Assembly (NCBI GenBank): GCA_020445255.1
Contig: JAGRGY010000027.1
Location: 1 to 64,000, forward strand
Direction: 5' to 3'
Source of the DNA: Gammaproteobacteria bacterium
Lineage (GTDB): Bacteria; Pseudomonadota; Gammaproteobacteria; Chromatiales; Chromatiaceae
Length of the DNA: 64,000 bases
Below are positions 26,158 to 34,547 of this stretch, piece by piece. The translations under genes and the position numbers were made by a program. Position 1 is the first letter of the stretch; each line of letters opens with the position of its first letter. Below the pieces are notes generated by a model. It made no database searches. It saw only the letters and a list, made by a program, of their open reading frames with translations, and had not been told where the DNA came from.

Positions 26158-27816
26158 ATGAGGATCCCCGGCTACAGGATCGAACGTCTGATCGGCAAGG
26201 GCGGCATGTCGACCGTCTACCTCGCGGTGCAGGAGTCGCTGAACCGCCGCGTTGCGCTCAAGGTGCTGAAGAAGTTCGACGACCCCCGGCAGGCCGAGCG
26301 CTTCCTGCACGAGGGACGCATCATCGCGGCGCTGAATCATCGCAACATCATTACGATCCACGACATCGGCAGCATCGGCGACCGTCATTTCATCGCGATG
26401 GAATACCTCGAGGGGCGTTCGCTGTCCGAACGCATCGAGGAAGGGATGCCGCTGCACAAGATCCTGACGCTGATGGAGCAGATCGCGAGCTGCCTGCATT
26501 TCGTCCACCGGCGCGGCATCGTGCACCGCGACATCAAGCCCGGCAACATCCTGTTCCATGCCGATGGCACGCCCAAGCTGACCGACTTCGGCATCGCCAA
26601 ACTGCTCGACAGCGACCAGGAGATCACGCTCGACGGCAACGCGCTGGGCAGCCCGTACTACCTGAGTCCGGAACAGGCCGAGGGCCTGCCGCTCGACGGG
26701 CGCACCGACATCTACGCGCTCGGCATCGTGTTCTACCAGATGCTGACCGGGCAGCGCCCGTACGCCAAGGCGTCGCCAGTCGAGACCATCGTCGCCCACC
26801 TGACCCAGCCGCTGCCGGTGCTGCCCGAACCGTTCCAGGAATACCAGGAGCTGCTCGAGGCGATGATCGCGAAACAGCCGCAGGACCGGATCGCGTCGGC
26901 CAAGGAACTCGCCTATCGTTTTCACGATGCGCGCCAGGTGCTGGTCGCCGGCGACCAGCGGCACGGCACCCGACCCGCCGCGCCGCCGTCCACTGCGCCG
27001 GTCGCGCGGCGTGCACCCGTCTGGATTGCCGCGGCATCCGCCGCCGTGCTCGCCGGCGTGCTGGCGTGGCGCGCCCTGCCGCCGGGCGATAGTGCACAGG
27101 GTGACCCGCCGCCACCCGCGGCCGTCATTGCAGCCCTGCCCGCGGCACCGCCGGTGCAGCGGCCGCCGGACGGGTCACCGCGCCCCGACGAGGTCGACCC
27201 GCGTGACGTCGCGCAGGACCGCGCGCCGCCGGCCGGCGAGCCGCTGGCGGCAGTGGTCACCCCGCCCCAATCCGTTCTGTCCGCCGAACCTCTGCCGCCG
27301 ACCACCGCCGGTCCGCCGTCGTCCGGCGACTCGACCGCGCTGGCGTTGCCTGCCGCGCCCGGGCAACGCCGCGCTGGCGCCCGAATCGACGCGCTCATGC
27401 AGGCCGCCGCAGGCGCGCTCGACGGGCTGCGTCTGACCCGGCCCGAAGGCGACAACGCCTACGACTACTTTCGCGAGGTACTCACGCTCGACCCCGAACA
27501 CGCCGGCGCACGCGCCGGTATCCGCGACATCGGCGCACGCTATGCCGGCATGGCCCGCCACGCGCTCGACGAAGGCAACCCGGTGCGCGCCGACCGCTAC
27601 CTGCGTCGCGGCCGCGAGGTGAGTCCGGAGGATCCGCAGCTCGCCGCGCTGCAGGCCGAGCTCGCGCGCGCAGAACAACCACCCGACGAGGCGCCGCGCG
27701 CACCGACCGGCGAAGCGGAGCCGCCGCCGGCCGCCGCCGACGGCGTTCGCGGGCGGCCCGGCAGCGGCAATATCGTCAAGGACTTTGGACGCGTATGGCG
27801 CGCCGTGTTCGACTGA
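26158..27816 (+). CDS. Membrane Ser/Thr protein kinase
   Basis: 552 aa from ATG 26158 (MRIPGYRIERLIGKGGMSTV). The kinase domain occupies residues 1-265: P-loop GKGGMSTV (13-20), Lys35, catalytic HRDIKPGN (123-130, Asp125) and DFG (143-145), followed by GSPYYLSPEQ, all intact. A single membrane span lies at about 287-305, then a Pro-rich linker of about 100 residues. The C-terminal region has TPR-like helices (YDYFREVLTLDPEHAGARAG, ADRYLRRGREVSPEDPQLAA) on the far side of the membrane. With FHA upstream and PP2C downstream it forms a reversible phosphorylation module. Confidence 0.93.
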   Translation: MRIPGYRIERLIGKGGMSTVYLAVQESLNRRVALKVLKKFDDPRQAERFLHEGRIIAALNHRNIITIHDIGSIGDRHFIAMEYLEGRSLSERIEEGMPLHKILTLMEQIASCLHFVHRRGIVHRDIKPGNILFHADGTPKLTDFGIAKLLDSDQEITLDGNALGSPYYLSPEQAEGLPLDGRTDIYALGIVFYQMLTGQRPYAKASPVETIVAHLTQPLPVLPEPFQEYQELLEAMIAKQPQDRIASAKELAYRFHDARQVLVAGDQRHGTRPAAPPSTAPVARRAPVWIAAASAAVLAGVLAWRALPPGDSAQGDPPPPAAVIAALPAAPPVQRPPDGSPRPDEVDPRDVAQDRAPPAGEPLAAVVTPPQSVLSAEPLPPTTAGPPSSGDSTALALPAAPGQRRAGARIDALMQAAAGALDGLRLTRPEGDNAYDYFREVLTLDPEHAGARAGIRDIGARYAGMARHALDEGNPVRADRYLRRGREVSPEDPQLAALQAELARAEQPPDEAPRAPTGEAEPPPAAADGVRGRPGSGNIVKDFGRVWRAVFD

Positions 27817-27856
27817 AGGTGGCCGCTGGCGCGGCGACGTCCGGGAGGGGCCGCCG

Positions 27857-28624
27857 ATGAGGTGGCGGTTCGACATCGCGACCGATATCGGCGCGCGACC
27901 GGAGCAGCAGGACCGGGCCGCGGCCTTCGCCGTACCCGGCCGCGCCGACGATCGCTTGGTCGTACTGGCCGACGGCATGGGCGGTCACAGCGACGGTGGG
28001 CTCGCCGCGCAGGCCGTTATCGACACCGCGCGCCAGGCCGTGGCCGACACGCCGGTCGACCACCCGCAGCGCTTCCTCGGCGATCTGTGCCGGCGTGCCC
28101 ATGCCGCCATCGACGCGGTCGGCAAACAGCGCGACTCGAATCCGGCCAGCACCTGCGTGCTGCTGTACCTGGGTGCCGACGAGGCCTACTGGGCGCACGT
28201 CGGCGACAGTCGCCTGTACCACTTTCAGGGCGACGCGCTGCTGTCGCACACCCGCGACCATACGCTCGGCGAGCTGCTGCGGGATGCGCCCGATCCGGCC
28301 CCCGGCAGGCGTCGTGGCGACAACCGCCTGTACATGTGCCTGGGTGGCCAGAACGACCTCAACCCCGAGTTCGGCGCGTCGGCGGTCGGCGCCAACGACT
28401 GGTTCCTGCTGTGCAGCGACGGCCTCTGGAGCCAGCTCGATGTCGCCGGCGCCGTCGCCCGGCGCGGCGCCATGCACGCCGACGGCGACATGGCAGCCGA
28501 ACTGGTCACGCGCGCCCGCAAACGCGGCGGGCAACACAGCGACAACATCAGCCTGGTGCTCGTCCGGCCGCAGGGGTCACCGCTGCGCCAGGCCTGGCGG
28601 CGCATCCGCCACCTGGCCGGCTGA
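27857..28624 (+). CDS. PP2C-type Ser/Thr protein phosphatase
   Basis: 255 aa from ATG 27857, with GGAGGGG upstream. It has metal-binding motifs of the PPM family: early EQQDR, VVLADGMGGHSDGG (Asp39), the strand YWAHVGDSRLYHF, the segment WFLLCSDGLWSQL and the late HSDNISLVLV. It should remove phosphates placed by the kinase encoded 40 bases upstream. Soluble, cytoplasmic. The arrangement resembles the Fha/PpkA/PppA regulators of type VI secretion, but no secretion genes are present nearby. Confidence 0.92.
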   Translation: MRWRFDIATDIGARPEQQDRAAAFAVPGRADDRLVVLADGMGGHSDGGLAAQAVIDTARQAVADTPVDHPQRFLGDLCRRAHAAIDAVGKQRDSNPASTCVLLYLGADEAYWAHVGDSRLYHFQGDALLSHTRDHTLGELLRDAPDPAPGRRRGDNRLYMCLGGQNDLNPEFGASAVGANDWFLLCSDGLWSQLDVAGAVARRGAMHADGDMAAELVTRARKRGGQHSDNISLVLVRPQGSPLRQAWRRIRHLAG

Positions 28625-28643
28625 CCGGTTCGCCGACGGCGGT

Positions 28644-29288
28644 TCACGCGGGGCCCGCGTGCGGGGGCGAGAAGCGGCCGAAGAAGATCCGCACCAGGTC
28701 GGAGCGCGTCAGCATGCCGACCGCGTGGCGTCGCGTGTCGCAGACCACCAGTCGCTTGATCCGGTGCGTCTTCATGCGCGCCAGTGCCTCGAACACGTCG
28801 TCGCTCGTTGCGACCGTCACCACCTGGGTCTGCATGTGTTCGCGCACACGGTCGTCAGGCGCGGGCATCTGACCGTGGCGGCCGAGATGGTGGAACAGGG
28901 ATTCGAGGGTCTGCCACAGGCTCAGCGCCGGGTCCTGCGCCGGGATGCCCAGTGCGCGCAGGAAATCGGCCTCGGTAATGATCCCGACCAGGACGCCTGT
29001 GTCGTCCACGACCGGCAGGCCGCTGATGCGCTGCGTCACCATGACCTCGGCGGCCTGTGCCATCGTGGCGCCGGGCGCGACGCCATGCACCGGCGACGAC
29101 ATGACAGCGTCGACCCGCAGCACCTGGGCGTCGCGCTGGGCCGCGAACCGCTCGGCGCGCCGGGCCAGCTCCATCAGGTCGGTGGCACTGATGTCGATGA
29201 AGGTGCCCATGCTGTCGAGTGCGCGCTCGTAGTCGACCCGTCCCGGACGGGTGGGGGTGCGGTCGTCGTTGTCGGATTGGTCCGCCAT
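28644..29288 (-). CDS. CBS-domain protein (paralogue 2)
   Basis: 214 aa from ATG 29288 (MADQSDNDDRTPTRPGRVDY). Its architecture is the same as in the gene at 13211-13837: an N-terminal helical region DYERALDSMGTFIDISATDL, CBS 1 with QRISGLPVVDDTGVLVGIIT, the linker LSLWQTLESLFHHLGRHG, and CBS 2 ending MLTRSDLVRIFFGRF. It is therefore a clear paralogue, but without an overlapping HPP gene here. It is convergent with the PP2C gene, 19 bases apart. Ligand and partner unknown. Confidence 0.88.
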   Translation of the reverse strand: MADQSDNDDRTPTRPGRVDYERALDSMGTFIDISATDLMELARRAERFAAQRDAQVLRVDAVMSSPVHGVAPGATMAQAAEVMVTQRISGLPVVDDTGVLVGIITEADFLRALGIPAQDPALSLWQTLESLFHHLGRHGQMPAPDDRVREHMQTQVVTVATSDDVFEALARMKTHRIKRLVVCDTRRHAVGMLTRSDLVRIFFGRFSPPHAGPA

Positions 29289-29343
29289 GACTCGAAGTCT
29301 GGTCGCTGGGTTGGCCGTGCGCCAGCGCGGCGGGGCCGGCGAT

Positions 29344-30060
29344 TCACCACCAATCGCGCTGCGGGTCTGGTAGCTGGACCTCGCCCTGCAACAGCCCATG
29401 CAGGAATGTCGCGGGATCGTCGAGTGCCGAGAAATGGCGATAGGCCTTGACGCCGAACGCCTGTGGGTCGAGCGCGTAGTACAGGCCCGAGATCTCGTCT
29501 GTGTCGGCGAACGCGCCGATCTCGTAGCGTCCGAGGACGGCCGCGCGCAGCCCCTCCGCCATCGTCGCCAGCTGCACGACGTACGCGATGTATTCGTGCG
29601 CCAGCCACGCCGGGGGCTGTTCGCCGGCATGCTGCGAAACAATCGCGTGTGCCGTCTCGTGGGCGACGTAGCTGGTGTAGAGATCCTGATCCATCGGAAG
29701 GCCAAACGGCGGAACCGACGCCGAAAGGCGACGGGCCTCGGCGAAGGTCAACAGCTCGATGCGGTTTTCGGCGGGATCGAACAGGCCGATGTGGCCGGCG
29801 TGATTCTCGATCGGCTGGTCGTACAGCCGCAGGCGGATCCGGTGTTCCAGCCCAATGCCATGGCGGCGCAGGAAGGCGGCGGCGCGTCGGGCCCCGCTGC
29901 AGACGAGGTCGTGATCGAGTTCGCCCGCCGCCGAGCTGTCGACGAGTATGGCCGCGCAGGGGGTGGCCCCGGTGACCGGCGGCGGTGCGCCGGCAGCCTC
30001 TGCGGCCACTGCCGTGGACACGAGCGTCGACAGGACGAGCACCGGGATCAGCGGTCGCAT
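29344..30060 (-). CDS. Exported protein with HETAH metallopeptidase-like motif
   Basis: 238 aa from ATG 30060. A signal peptide spans residues 1-25 (MRPLIPVLVLSTLVSTAVAA). The central sequence YTSYVAHETAHAIVSQHAGE contains HETAH, the HExxH zinc pattern, followed by PAWLAHEYIAYVVQLATM, where the Glu of HEY could be a third ligand. It resembles small gluzincin-like or DUF6639-type proteins, but activity is unproven. The product should be periplasmic. It lies 55 bases upstream of the CBS gene on the same strand and may be co-transcribed with it. Confidence 0.78.
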   Translation of the reverse strand: MRPLIPVLVLSTLVSTAVAAEAAGAPPPVTGATPCAAILVDSSAAGELDHDLVCSGARRAAAFLRRHGIGLEHRIRLRLYDQPIENHAGHIGLFDPAENRIELLTFAEARRLSASVPPFGLPMDQDLYTSYVAHETAHAIVSQHAGEQPPAWLAHEYIAYVVQLATMAEGLRAAVLGRYEIGAFADTDEISGLYYALDPQAFGVKAYRHFSALDDPATFLHGLLQGEVQLPDPQRDWW

Positions 30061-30595
30061 GGTATCCGCGCGGCCTCCCGATCCATGCCCGGGCCCGGCG
30101 ACCGGAGGCGACGGCGGAGCGCGGTGGGTCGATGCTGCGCACGGCGCGTCGACTGCGCGGAGGCGCCGCTGTCGGATGTGATCGGACGCCCGCTCACCGC
30201 TGCGCCACCGGCCCGGGAACGAGATTCTGGACAAACGTCATAATCGACTTGAATCCGGCGCCATTTGGTGCAATAAATGAATGAAATTCCGAAAAAACCT
30301 TCAAGGTGTCGCAGAATTTGCCGAAAATCTGGACACGCACAAGAACACAGCAATAAGAACGCTGCCCGATCCGTCTTGACGGATGGATGCAGCGCTGCAG
30401 GATGCGCCCCCGGTGGCCGGTCCACAAGACCCAAGCCGGCTACGACGGAAGGCCGCTCGGCCCACCGGTCCGTCGTTCCCCCACCCGTTTTCGGGTCCCA
30501 CGGATGGAGATTGCAACCAGGCCACCGCGCCGGGCATGGGCCCGTTCGTCCGTGGTCATGAGCAACCCATTTATAAAGGCAATCGAGGAGGTCTC
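30061..30595. other. Divergent intergenic region
   Basis: 535 bases between the divergent HETAH-protein and diguanylate cyclase genes. A block near 30225-30365 is clearly more AT-rich than its surroundings and probably holds promoters, but I could not identify convincing -35/-10 pairs. Several short frames cross it; none has a credible start or composition. Confidence 0.5.
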
Positions 30596-31630
30596 GTGCC
30601 GACAACGCCGGGTAAAGAACAATACGACCGTACCGTCGATATCGTCCGCCACGCCATTCCACGCATGTCGGAGCTGAAGATTCCAATCACGCCCGCCAAC
30701 TACGCGGTGTGGTTCGAATATCTGAGCGACGACAACCAGGATCTGCGGAGGGAGATGGATGCCCTGCTCAGCCGCGGTACGCCGCTGACCGACGTCGAGA
30801 TGCGCGAGCTCTACGAGCGCTATCTCGAGGAGCGCAACGAGAAGCTGCGGGTCGCCAAGACCGCGCTGACCCAGGTGGTGTCGGCGCTGATGCAGCAGAT
30901 CAGCCAGGCCGATGGCCACTACTCGGACTTCACCAACGAACTCCAGGGGGTTGCCGCCGGACTCGCCGACGAAATCTCCACCGACAACCTGAACGCGCTG
31001 ATCGACCGCGCCGTGCGCGCGACCCAGAGTGCGCTGGAACACGGCGCCGAGATGAAGCAGCGTTTCTCTCAGCTTGCCGTCGAGATGCAGCAGGTGCGGG
31101 GCCAGTTGGCGCGTTCCCAGGAAGAGGCGCGCATGGACGCGTTGACCCGGGTGTTCAACCGCCTGGCGTTCCAGGAGGAACTGACGCGGCTGACGCAGTT
31201 CGCGTCTGAGGATGCGCACGCGCCCTGTCTGCTGTTGCTCGACATCGATTTCTTCAAGAAGGTGAACGACACCCATGGCCACGTCGCCGGTGACCACGTG
31301 CTCGCCTCGGTCGCGCAGCAGATCAAGAGCGCCGTGCGCGGCGGCGACGTCGTCGCCCGTTACGGCGGCGAGGAGTTCGCGATCCTGCTGCGCAACACGC
31401 CGCGCTCCGGCTGCCTGGCCGTGGCCGAGAACGTGCGCCTGCACGTCGGCCGCTCGCCGATCGCGGCGCCCGAGGAGCTCGGCATCGACCATCCGATCGA
31501 GGTCACGATCTCGATCGGCGGCGCGCTGTTTCGTGACGCCGAGAATCCGGAATCGCTGGTCGAACGTGCCGACCGCGCGCTGTACCGGTCGAAACAGGCC
31601 GGACGCAACCGCGTGACCTGGGAGAGCTGA
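30596..31630 (+). CDS. Diguanylate cyclase (GGDEF domain)
   Basis: 344 aa from GTG 30596, which follows a near-perfect GAGGAGG ribosome site; the frame upstream is a shadow. Residues 1-170 are helical (ITPANYAVWFEYLSDDNQDL) and contain a probable coiled coil. The GGDEF domain (about 180-344) has DALTRVFNRLAFQEEL, the metal site DIDFFKKVNDTHGH and the active-site signature RYGGEEF, so it should make cyclic di-GMP. No membrane span is visible; the sensory input is presumably through the N-terminal region. It is convergent with the AMMECR1 gene. Confidence 0.93.
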   Translation: MPTTPGKEQYDRTVDIVRHAIPRMSELKIPITPANYAVWFEYLSDDNQDLRREMDALLSRGTPLTDVEMRELYERYLEERNEKLRVAKTALTQVVSALMQQISQADGHYSDFTNELQGVAAGLADEISTDNLNALIDRAVRATQSALEHGAEMKQRFSQLAVEMQQVRGQLARSQEEARMDALTRVFNRLAFQEELTRLTQFASEDAHAPCLLLLDIDFFKKVNDTHGHVAGDHVLASVAQQIKSAVRGGDVVARYGGEEFAILLRNTPRSGCLAVAENVRLHVGRSPIAAPEELGIDHPIEVTISIGGALFRDAENPESLVERADRALYRSKQAGRNRVTWES

Positions 31631-31692
31631 TCCGGTTCGATGTACCGGGTGGTCTGCGCGAACAGCGCGTGACCGCGACACCCGTTCGCGGC

Positions 31693-32295
31693 TCAGGCAA
31701 CGTCTTCGTCGCCGAAGCTCTCGGTGGCATAGCGCTGGACCTGCAGATGCTCCGACCAGTGATTGGCCGCCAGCCCGGCCTTGTGCTTGAGATGCACGAG
31801 AAAATCACGTGGGTCGGGCAGGCTCTCCCACACCGAGGGCAGGAATGTGCCGCGGTTGGCGCCGTCCTGCAGGATCAGGCCGTCCACGCCGGGGCGGATC
31901 TGCGCAACCAGATCCGCCTCGTCGGTGAAATGCATCGGCTCGGGTTTGGTCAGCAACGACAGGTGCACTTCGACCCGTGGCCACTCGGTACTGCTCAGCG
32001 GTGCGAAGCGTGGATCGCGGAACGCCGCCGCGAAGGCGTTCTCGGCGACATCGACCACCAGCGGCTGCACCGCTTCGAGGTGACCGATGCAGCCACGCAG
32101 GCGGCGATCGATCTGCAGCGTGACGAAGCTTGCGCGCAATTCCTTCAACGCGGCGGGGAACTCCGACGGCGTGACCGCGAGCGGCCGACCGTGGGCGAGG
32201 CCGTGCTCAATCGAGCCGCGCGCGACCTCGACCAGACGCGCGCGTAGCGCCTTCGGCAGCCCGGCGTGCGGATCAGTAGAAGGCATAGGCGCCAT
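31693..32295 (-). CDS. amrA: AmmeMemoRadiSam system protein A (AMMECR1 domain)
   Basis: 200 aa from ATG 32295; ATG 32286 is an alternative start three codons later. The AMMECR1 signature RRLRGCIGHLEAVQPLVVDV is present, with AFRDPRFAPLSSTEWPRVEV, and the C-terminal WESLPDPRDFLVHLKHKAGL. It overlaps the end of the Memo gene by 14-23 bases, so the two are translationally coupled. The family commonly occurs with Memo and a radical SAM enzyme, as here. Its biochemical role is not established. Confidence 0.92.
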   Translation of the reverse strand: MAPMPSTDPHAGLPKALRARLVEVARGSIEHGLAHGRPLAVTPSEFPAALKELRASFVTLQIDRRLRGCIGHLEAVQPLVVDVAENAFAAAFRDPRFAPLSSTEWPRVEVHLSLLTKPEPMHFTDEADLVAQIRPGVDGLILQDGANRGTFLPSVWESLPDPRDFLVHLKHKAGLAANHWSEHLQVQRYATESFGDEDVA

Positions 32296-33058
32296 AGCCC
32301 ACGACGCGCGTGCGGTCGCCGGCGGTGTCGCCGGAGTTGCGCAGGTCGAGCGTCGCGACCCGCCAGTCGTGATCCTGCGCGGTCTTCAACAGTCCACGCA
32401 GCGGAAAGGCGCCGCACGCATCATACGGACCGATCTGGTCACCGCGCAGGGCCTCGATCTTGGCACTGGTCGCACGGTCGCGCGTCTGACAGTCGGCATA
32501 CGCATGGTAGTGGCTCAGGTCGGAACTGACGACGATCAGTGTGTCGTCGTCACGCAGCGCCTCGATCACGCGCGCGACATCGTCGGCATCGGCGTCGCCG
32601 ACGACCACCGGCACCAGCGTGAATTCGTCGAGCACGCTCTGCAGGAACGGCAGCTGCACCTCGAGCGCGTGTTCCTGGGCGAACGCCGCGTCGTAGATGC
32701 CGACACCGGGCAGGTCGAGCAAGCGGTCACGCGCCGCCGTGTCGACCGGGATGTCGCCGAGCGGCGTCGCGAAGGCATCGTCGCCGCTCAGTGCGATGCC
32801 GCGGAAGGCCACGCGATGCGACGGTGCCAGCACCACGACGCGACGGATGCTGTCGACCCAGGGAATCAGCGTCGCATAGGCGCTCGCGGCGATCGACCCC
32901 GAATAGCGGTAGCCGGCGTGCGGCGCGACCAGTGCGTGCGGGCGTTGCCCGGCCGGGGGGTGCGCCGCGCCGAGAAACCCTTCCACCTCGTCTCGCAGCG
33001 CGGTGCGCTGGTCGGGGTAGAAGAGTCCGGCCACGACCGGTGGTTTGACGTGCGTCAT
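32273..33058 (-). CDS. amrB: AmmeMemoRadiSam system protein B (Memo-like)
   Basis: 261 aa. Memo-family motifs are intact: VAGLFYPDQRTALRDEVEGF, VAPHAGYRYSGSIAASAYA, VVVLAPSHRVAF, and SSDLSHYHAYADC. The fold is related to non-haem iron dioxygenases. It is transcribed away from the radical SAM gene with 52 bases between the two starts, so the promoters must be compact and may be co-regulated. It overlaps amrA at its 3' end. Confidence 0.93.
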   Translation of the reverse strand: MTHVKPPVVAGLFYPDQRTALRDEVEGFLGAAHPPAGQRPHALVAPHAGYRYSGSIAASAYATLIPWVDSIRRVVVLAPSHRVAFRGIALSGDDAFATPLGDIPVDTAARDRLLDLPGVGIYDAAFAQEHALEVQLPFLQSVLDEFTLVPVVVGDADADDVARVIEALRDDDTLIVVSSDLSHYHAYADCQTRDRATSAKIEALRGDQIGPYDACGAFPLRGLLKTAQDHDWRVATLDLRNSGDTAGDRTRVVGYGAYAFY

Positions 33059-33110
33059 GGCCCGTACCTCTGTGGCGTTCTATTAGTTAGATGGGTCAAC
33101 CGGACCGGAA

Positions 33111-34223
33111 ATGCAAGCCAGAGGCCTGACGGTGATCAACCCTTCGACACCGGACAATGTCCCGGGCCGCTATTGGCACCGCATGGACGACGGACGCATT
33201 CAATGCGACCTGTGTCCGCGGTACTGCCACCTGAAAGAAGGCCAGCGGGGCCTATGCTTCGTACGCCAGCGCGCGGGCGACGGTATCGTGCTGACGACCT
33301 ATGGCCGCTCCAGCGGCTTCTGCGTCGACCCGATCGAGAAGAAACCGCTCAATCACTTTCTGCCCGGGACGCCGGTGTTCTCGTTCGGAACGGCCGGCTG
33401 CAACCTGGCGTGCAAGTTCTGCCAGAACTGGGATATCAGCAAATCGCGCGAGATCGACACGCTGGCCGCCAGCGCCACGCCGGCGCATATCGCCGAGATG
33501 GCGGCCCGCCTCGGCTGCCGCAGCGTCGCGTACACCTACAACGATCCGGTCATCTTCCTCGAGTACGCGATCGACACCGCGATCGCGTGCCGTGAACAGG
33601 GCCTGAAATCGGTCGCGGTCACCGCCGGCTATGTCTGCGATGCGCCACGTCGCGAATTCTTCTCCCACATGGACGCCGCCAACGTCGATCTGAAGGCCTA
33701 CACCGAGGACTTCTACCACAAGCTGACCGGCGGTCACCTGCAGCCGGTGCTCGACACACTCGAGTACATCCACAACGAGACCGACTGCTGGCTCGAGGTG
33801 ACCACGCTGCTGATCCCGGGGCACAACGACAGCGATGTCGAACTCGAAAGTCTGGCGTCCTGGTTCCGCGACCACCTCGGCCGTGACGTGCCGCTGCACT
33901 TCTCGGCATTCCATCCCGACTACAAGATGACCGACGTACCGCCAACCCCGGCCGCGACGCTGCAGCGCGCGCGCCGGATTGCGATGCAGGCCGGTCTGAA
34001 CTACGTGTACGTCGGCAACGTGCACGACCGTGACGGTGACAGCACCTGGTGCCCGGCGTGTCACGCACGGGTGATTGAACGCGACTGGTACGAACTGGGT
34101 GACTGGCAGCTGAAGAACGGCCACTGTGCGCATTGCGGGCACCCGATCGCCGGCGTGTTCGAGGAGCGGCCTGGCAGCTGGGGTCGTCGGCGGATGCCGG
34201 TCGCCATGCACGAAGCCGGCTAG
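33111..34223 (+). CDS. amrS: AmmeMemoRadiSam system radical SAM enzyme
   Basis: 370 aa. An N-terminal Cys cluster CDLCPRYCHLKEGQRGLC precedes the radical SAM motif CNLACKFCQNWDIS (CxxxCxxC), followed by SVAYTYNDPVIFLEYAIDTA and AANVDLKAYTEDFYHKLTGG. A second Cys cluster near the C-terminus (CPACHARV, CAHCGHPI) suggests a zinc ribbon. This is the PflA-like enzyme that accompanies Memo and AMMECR1. The substrate is unknown, but conserved linkage suggests modification of a macromolecule or small molecule. Confidence 0.94.
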   Translation: MQARGLTVINPSTPDNVPGRYWHRMDDGRIQCDLCPRYCHLKEGQRGLCFVRQRAGDGIVLTTYGRSSGFCVDPIEKKPLNHFLPGTPVFSFGTAGCNLACKFCQNWDISKSREIDTLAASATPAHIAEMAARLGCRSVAYTYNDPVIFLEYAIDTAIACREQGLKSVAVTAGYVCDAPRREFFSHMDAANVDLKAYTEDFYHKLTGGHLQPVLDTLEYIHNETDCWLEVTTLLIPGHNDSDVELESLASWFRDHLGRDVPLHFSAFHPDYKMTDVPPTPAATLQRARRIAMQAGLNYVYVGNVHDRDGDSTWCPACHARVIERDWYELGDWQLKNGHCAHCGHPIAGVFEERPGSWGRRRMPVAMHEAG

Positions 34224-34535
34224 CCGCGCCGCGCGCATTCCTGTGCGCCGCCGGCGACAACCCGCCGGATGGCAGGGAGCGCAATGACGAGGGCCCCGGG
34301 ATGACCGGGGCCCGATCTCCTGTCCGAGAGGAGAAATCAAGGGCGGTCGATGCGCCCTTCACCCTGTTAGACGGCCGCGCGGCGTCGTCCTTGAGCAATG
34401 CGAGAAACCGCTTCCGGTCGTCGTCCGCGGCGCGCGCCGCCCCCTAAGGGTGCGGCATCGGCGCCAGTGCCCGCCGGCGGTGCGCGATCGCGCGACGTCG
34501 CCCGCACAAGCCATTGAAATGACGCAGGTTCTGCA
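34224..34535. other. Intergenic region with hairpin
   Basis: Holds one strong hairpin (34291-34313, listed separately). The rest shows nothing I can name, and no frame is convincing. Confidence 0.5.
34291..34313. terminator. GC-rich hairpin after amrS
   Basis: A perfect 9-bp stem GGGCCCCGG (34291-34299) / CCGGGGCCC (34305-34313) with a 5-base loop. There is no T-tract, so termination is uncertain. Confidence 0.45.
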
Positions 34536-34547
34536 ATGGAACGCGCT

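Noticed and set aside
25434..28624. Type VI secretion gene cluster
   Set aside because: FHA, kinase and phosphatase genes are present, but none of the structural secretion genes is found nearby.
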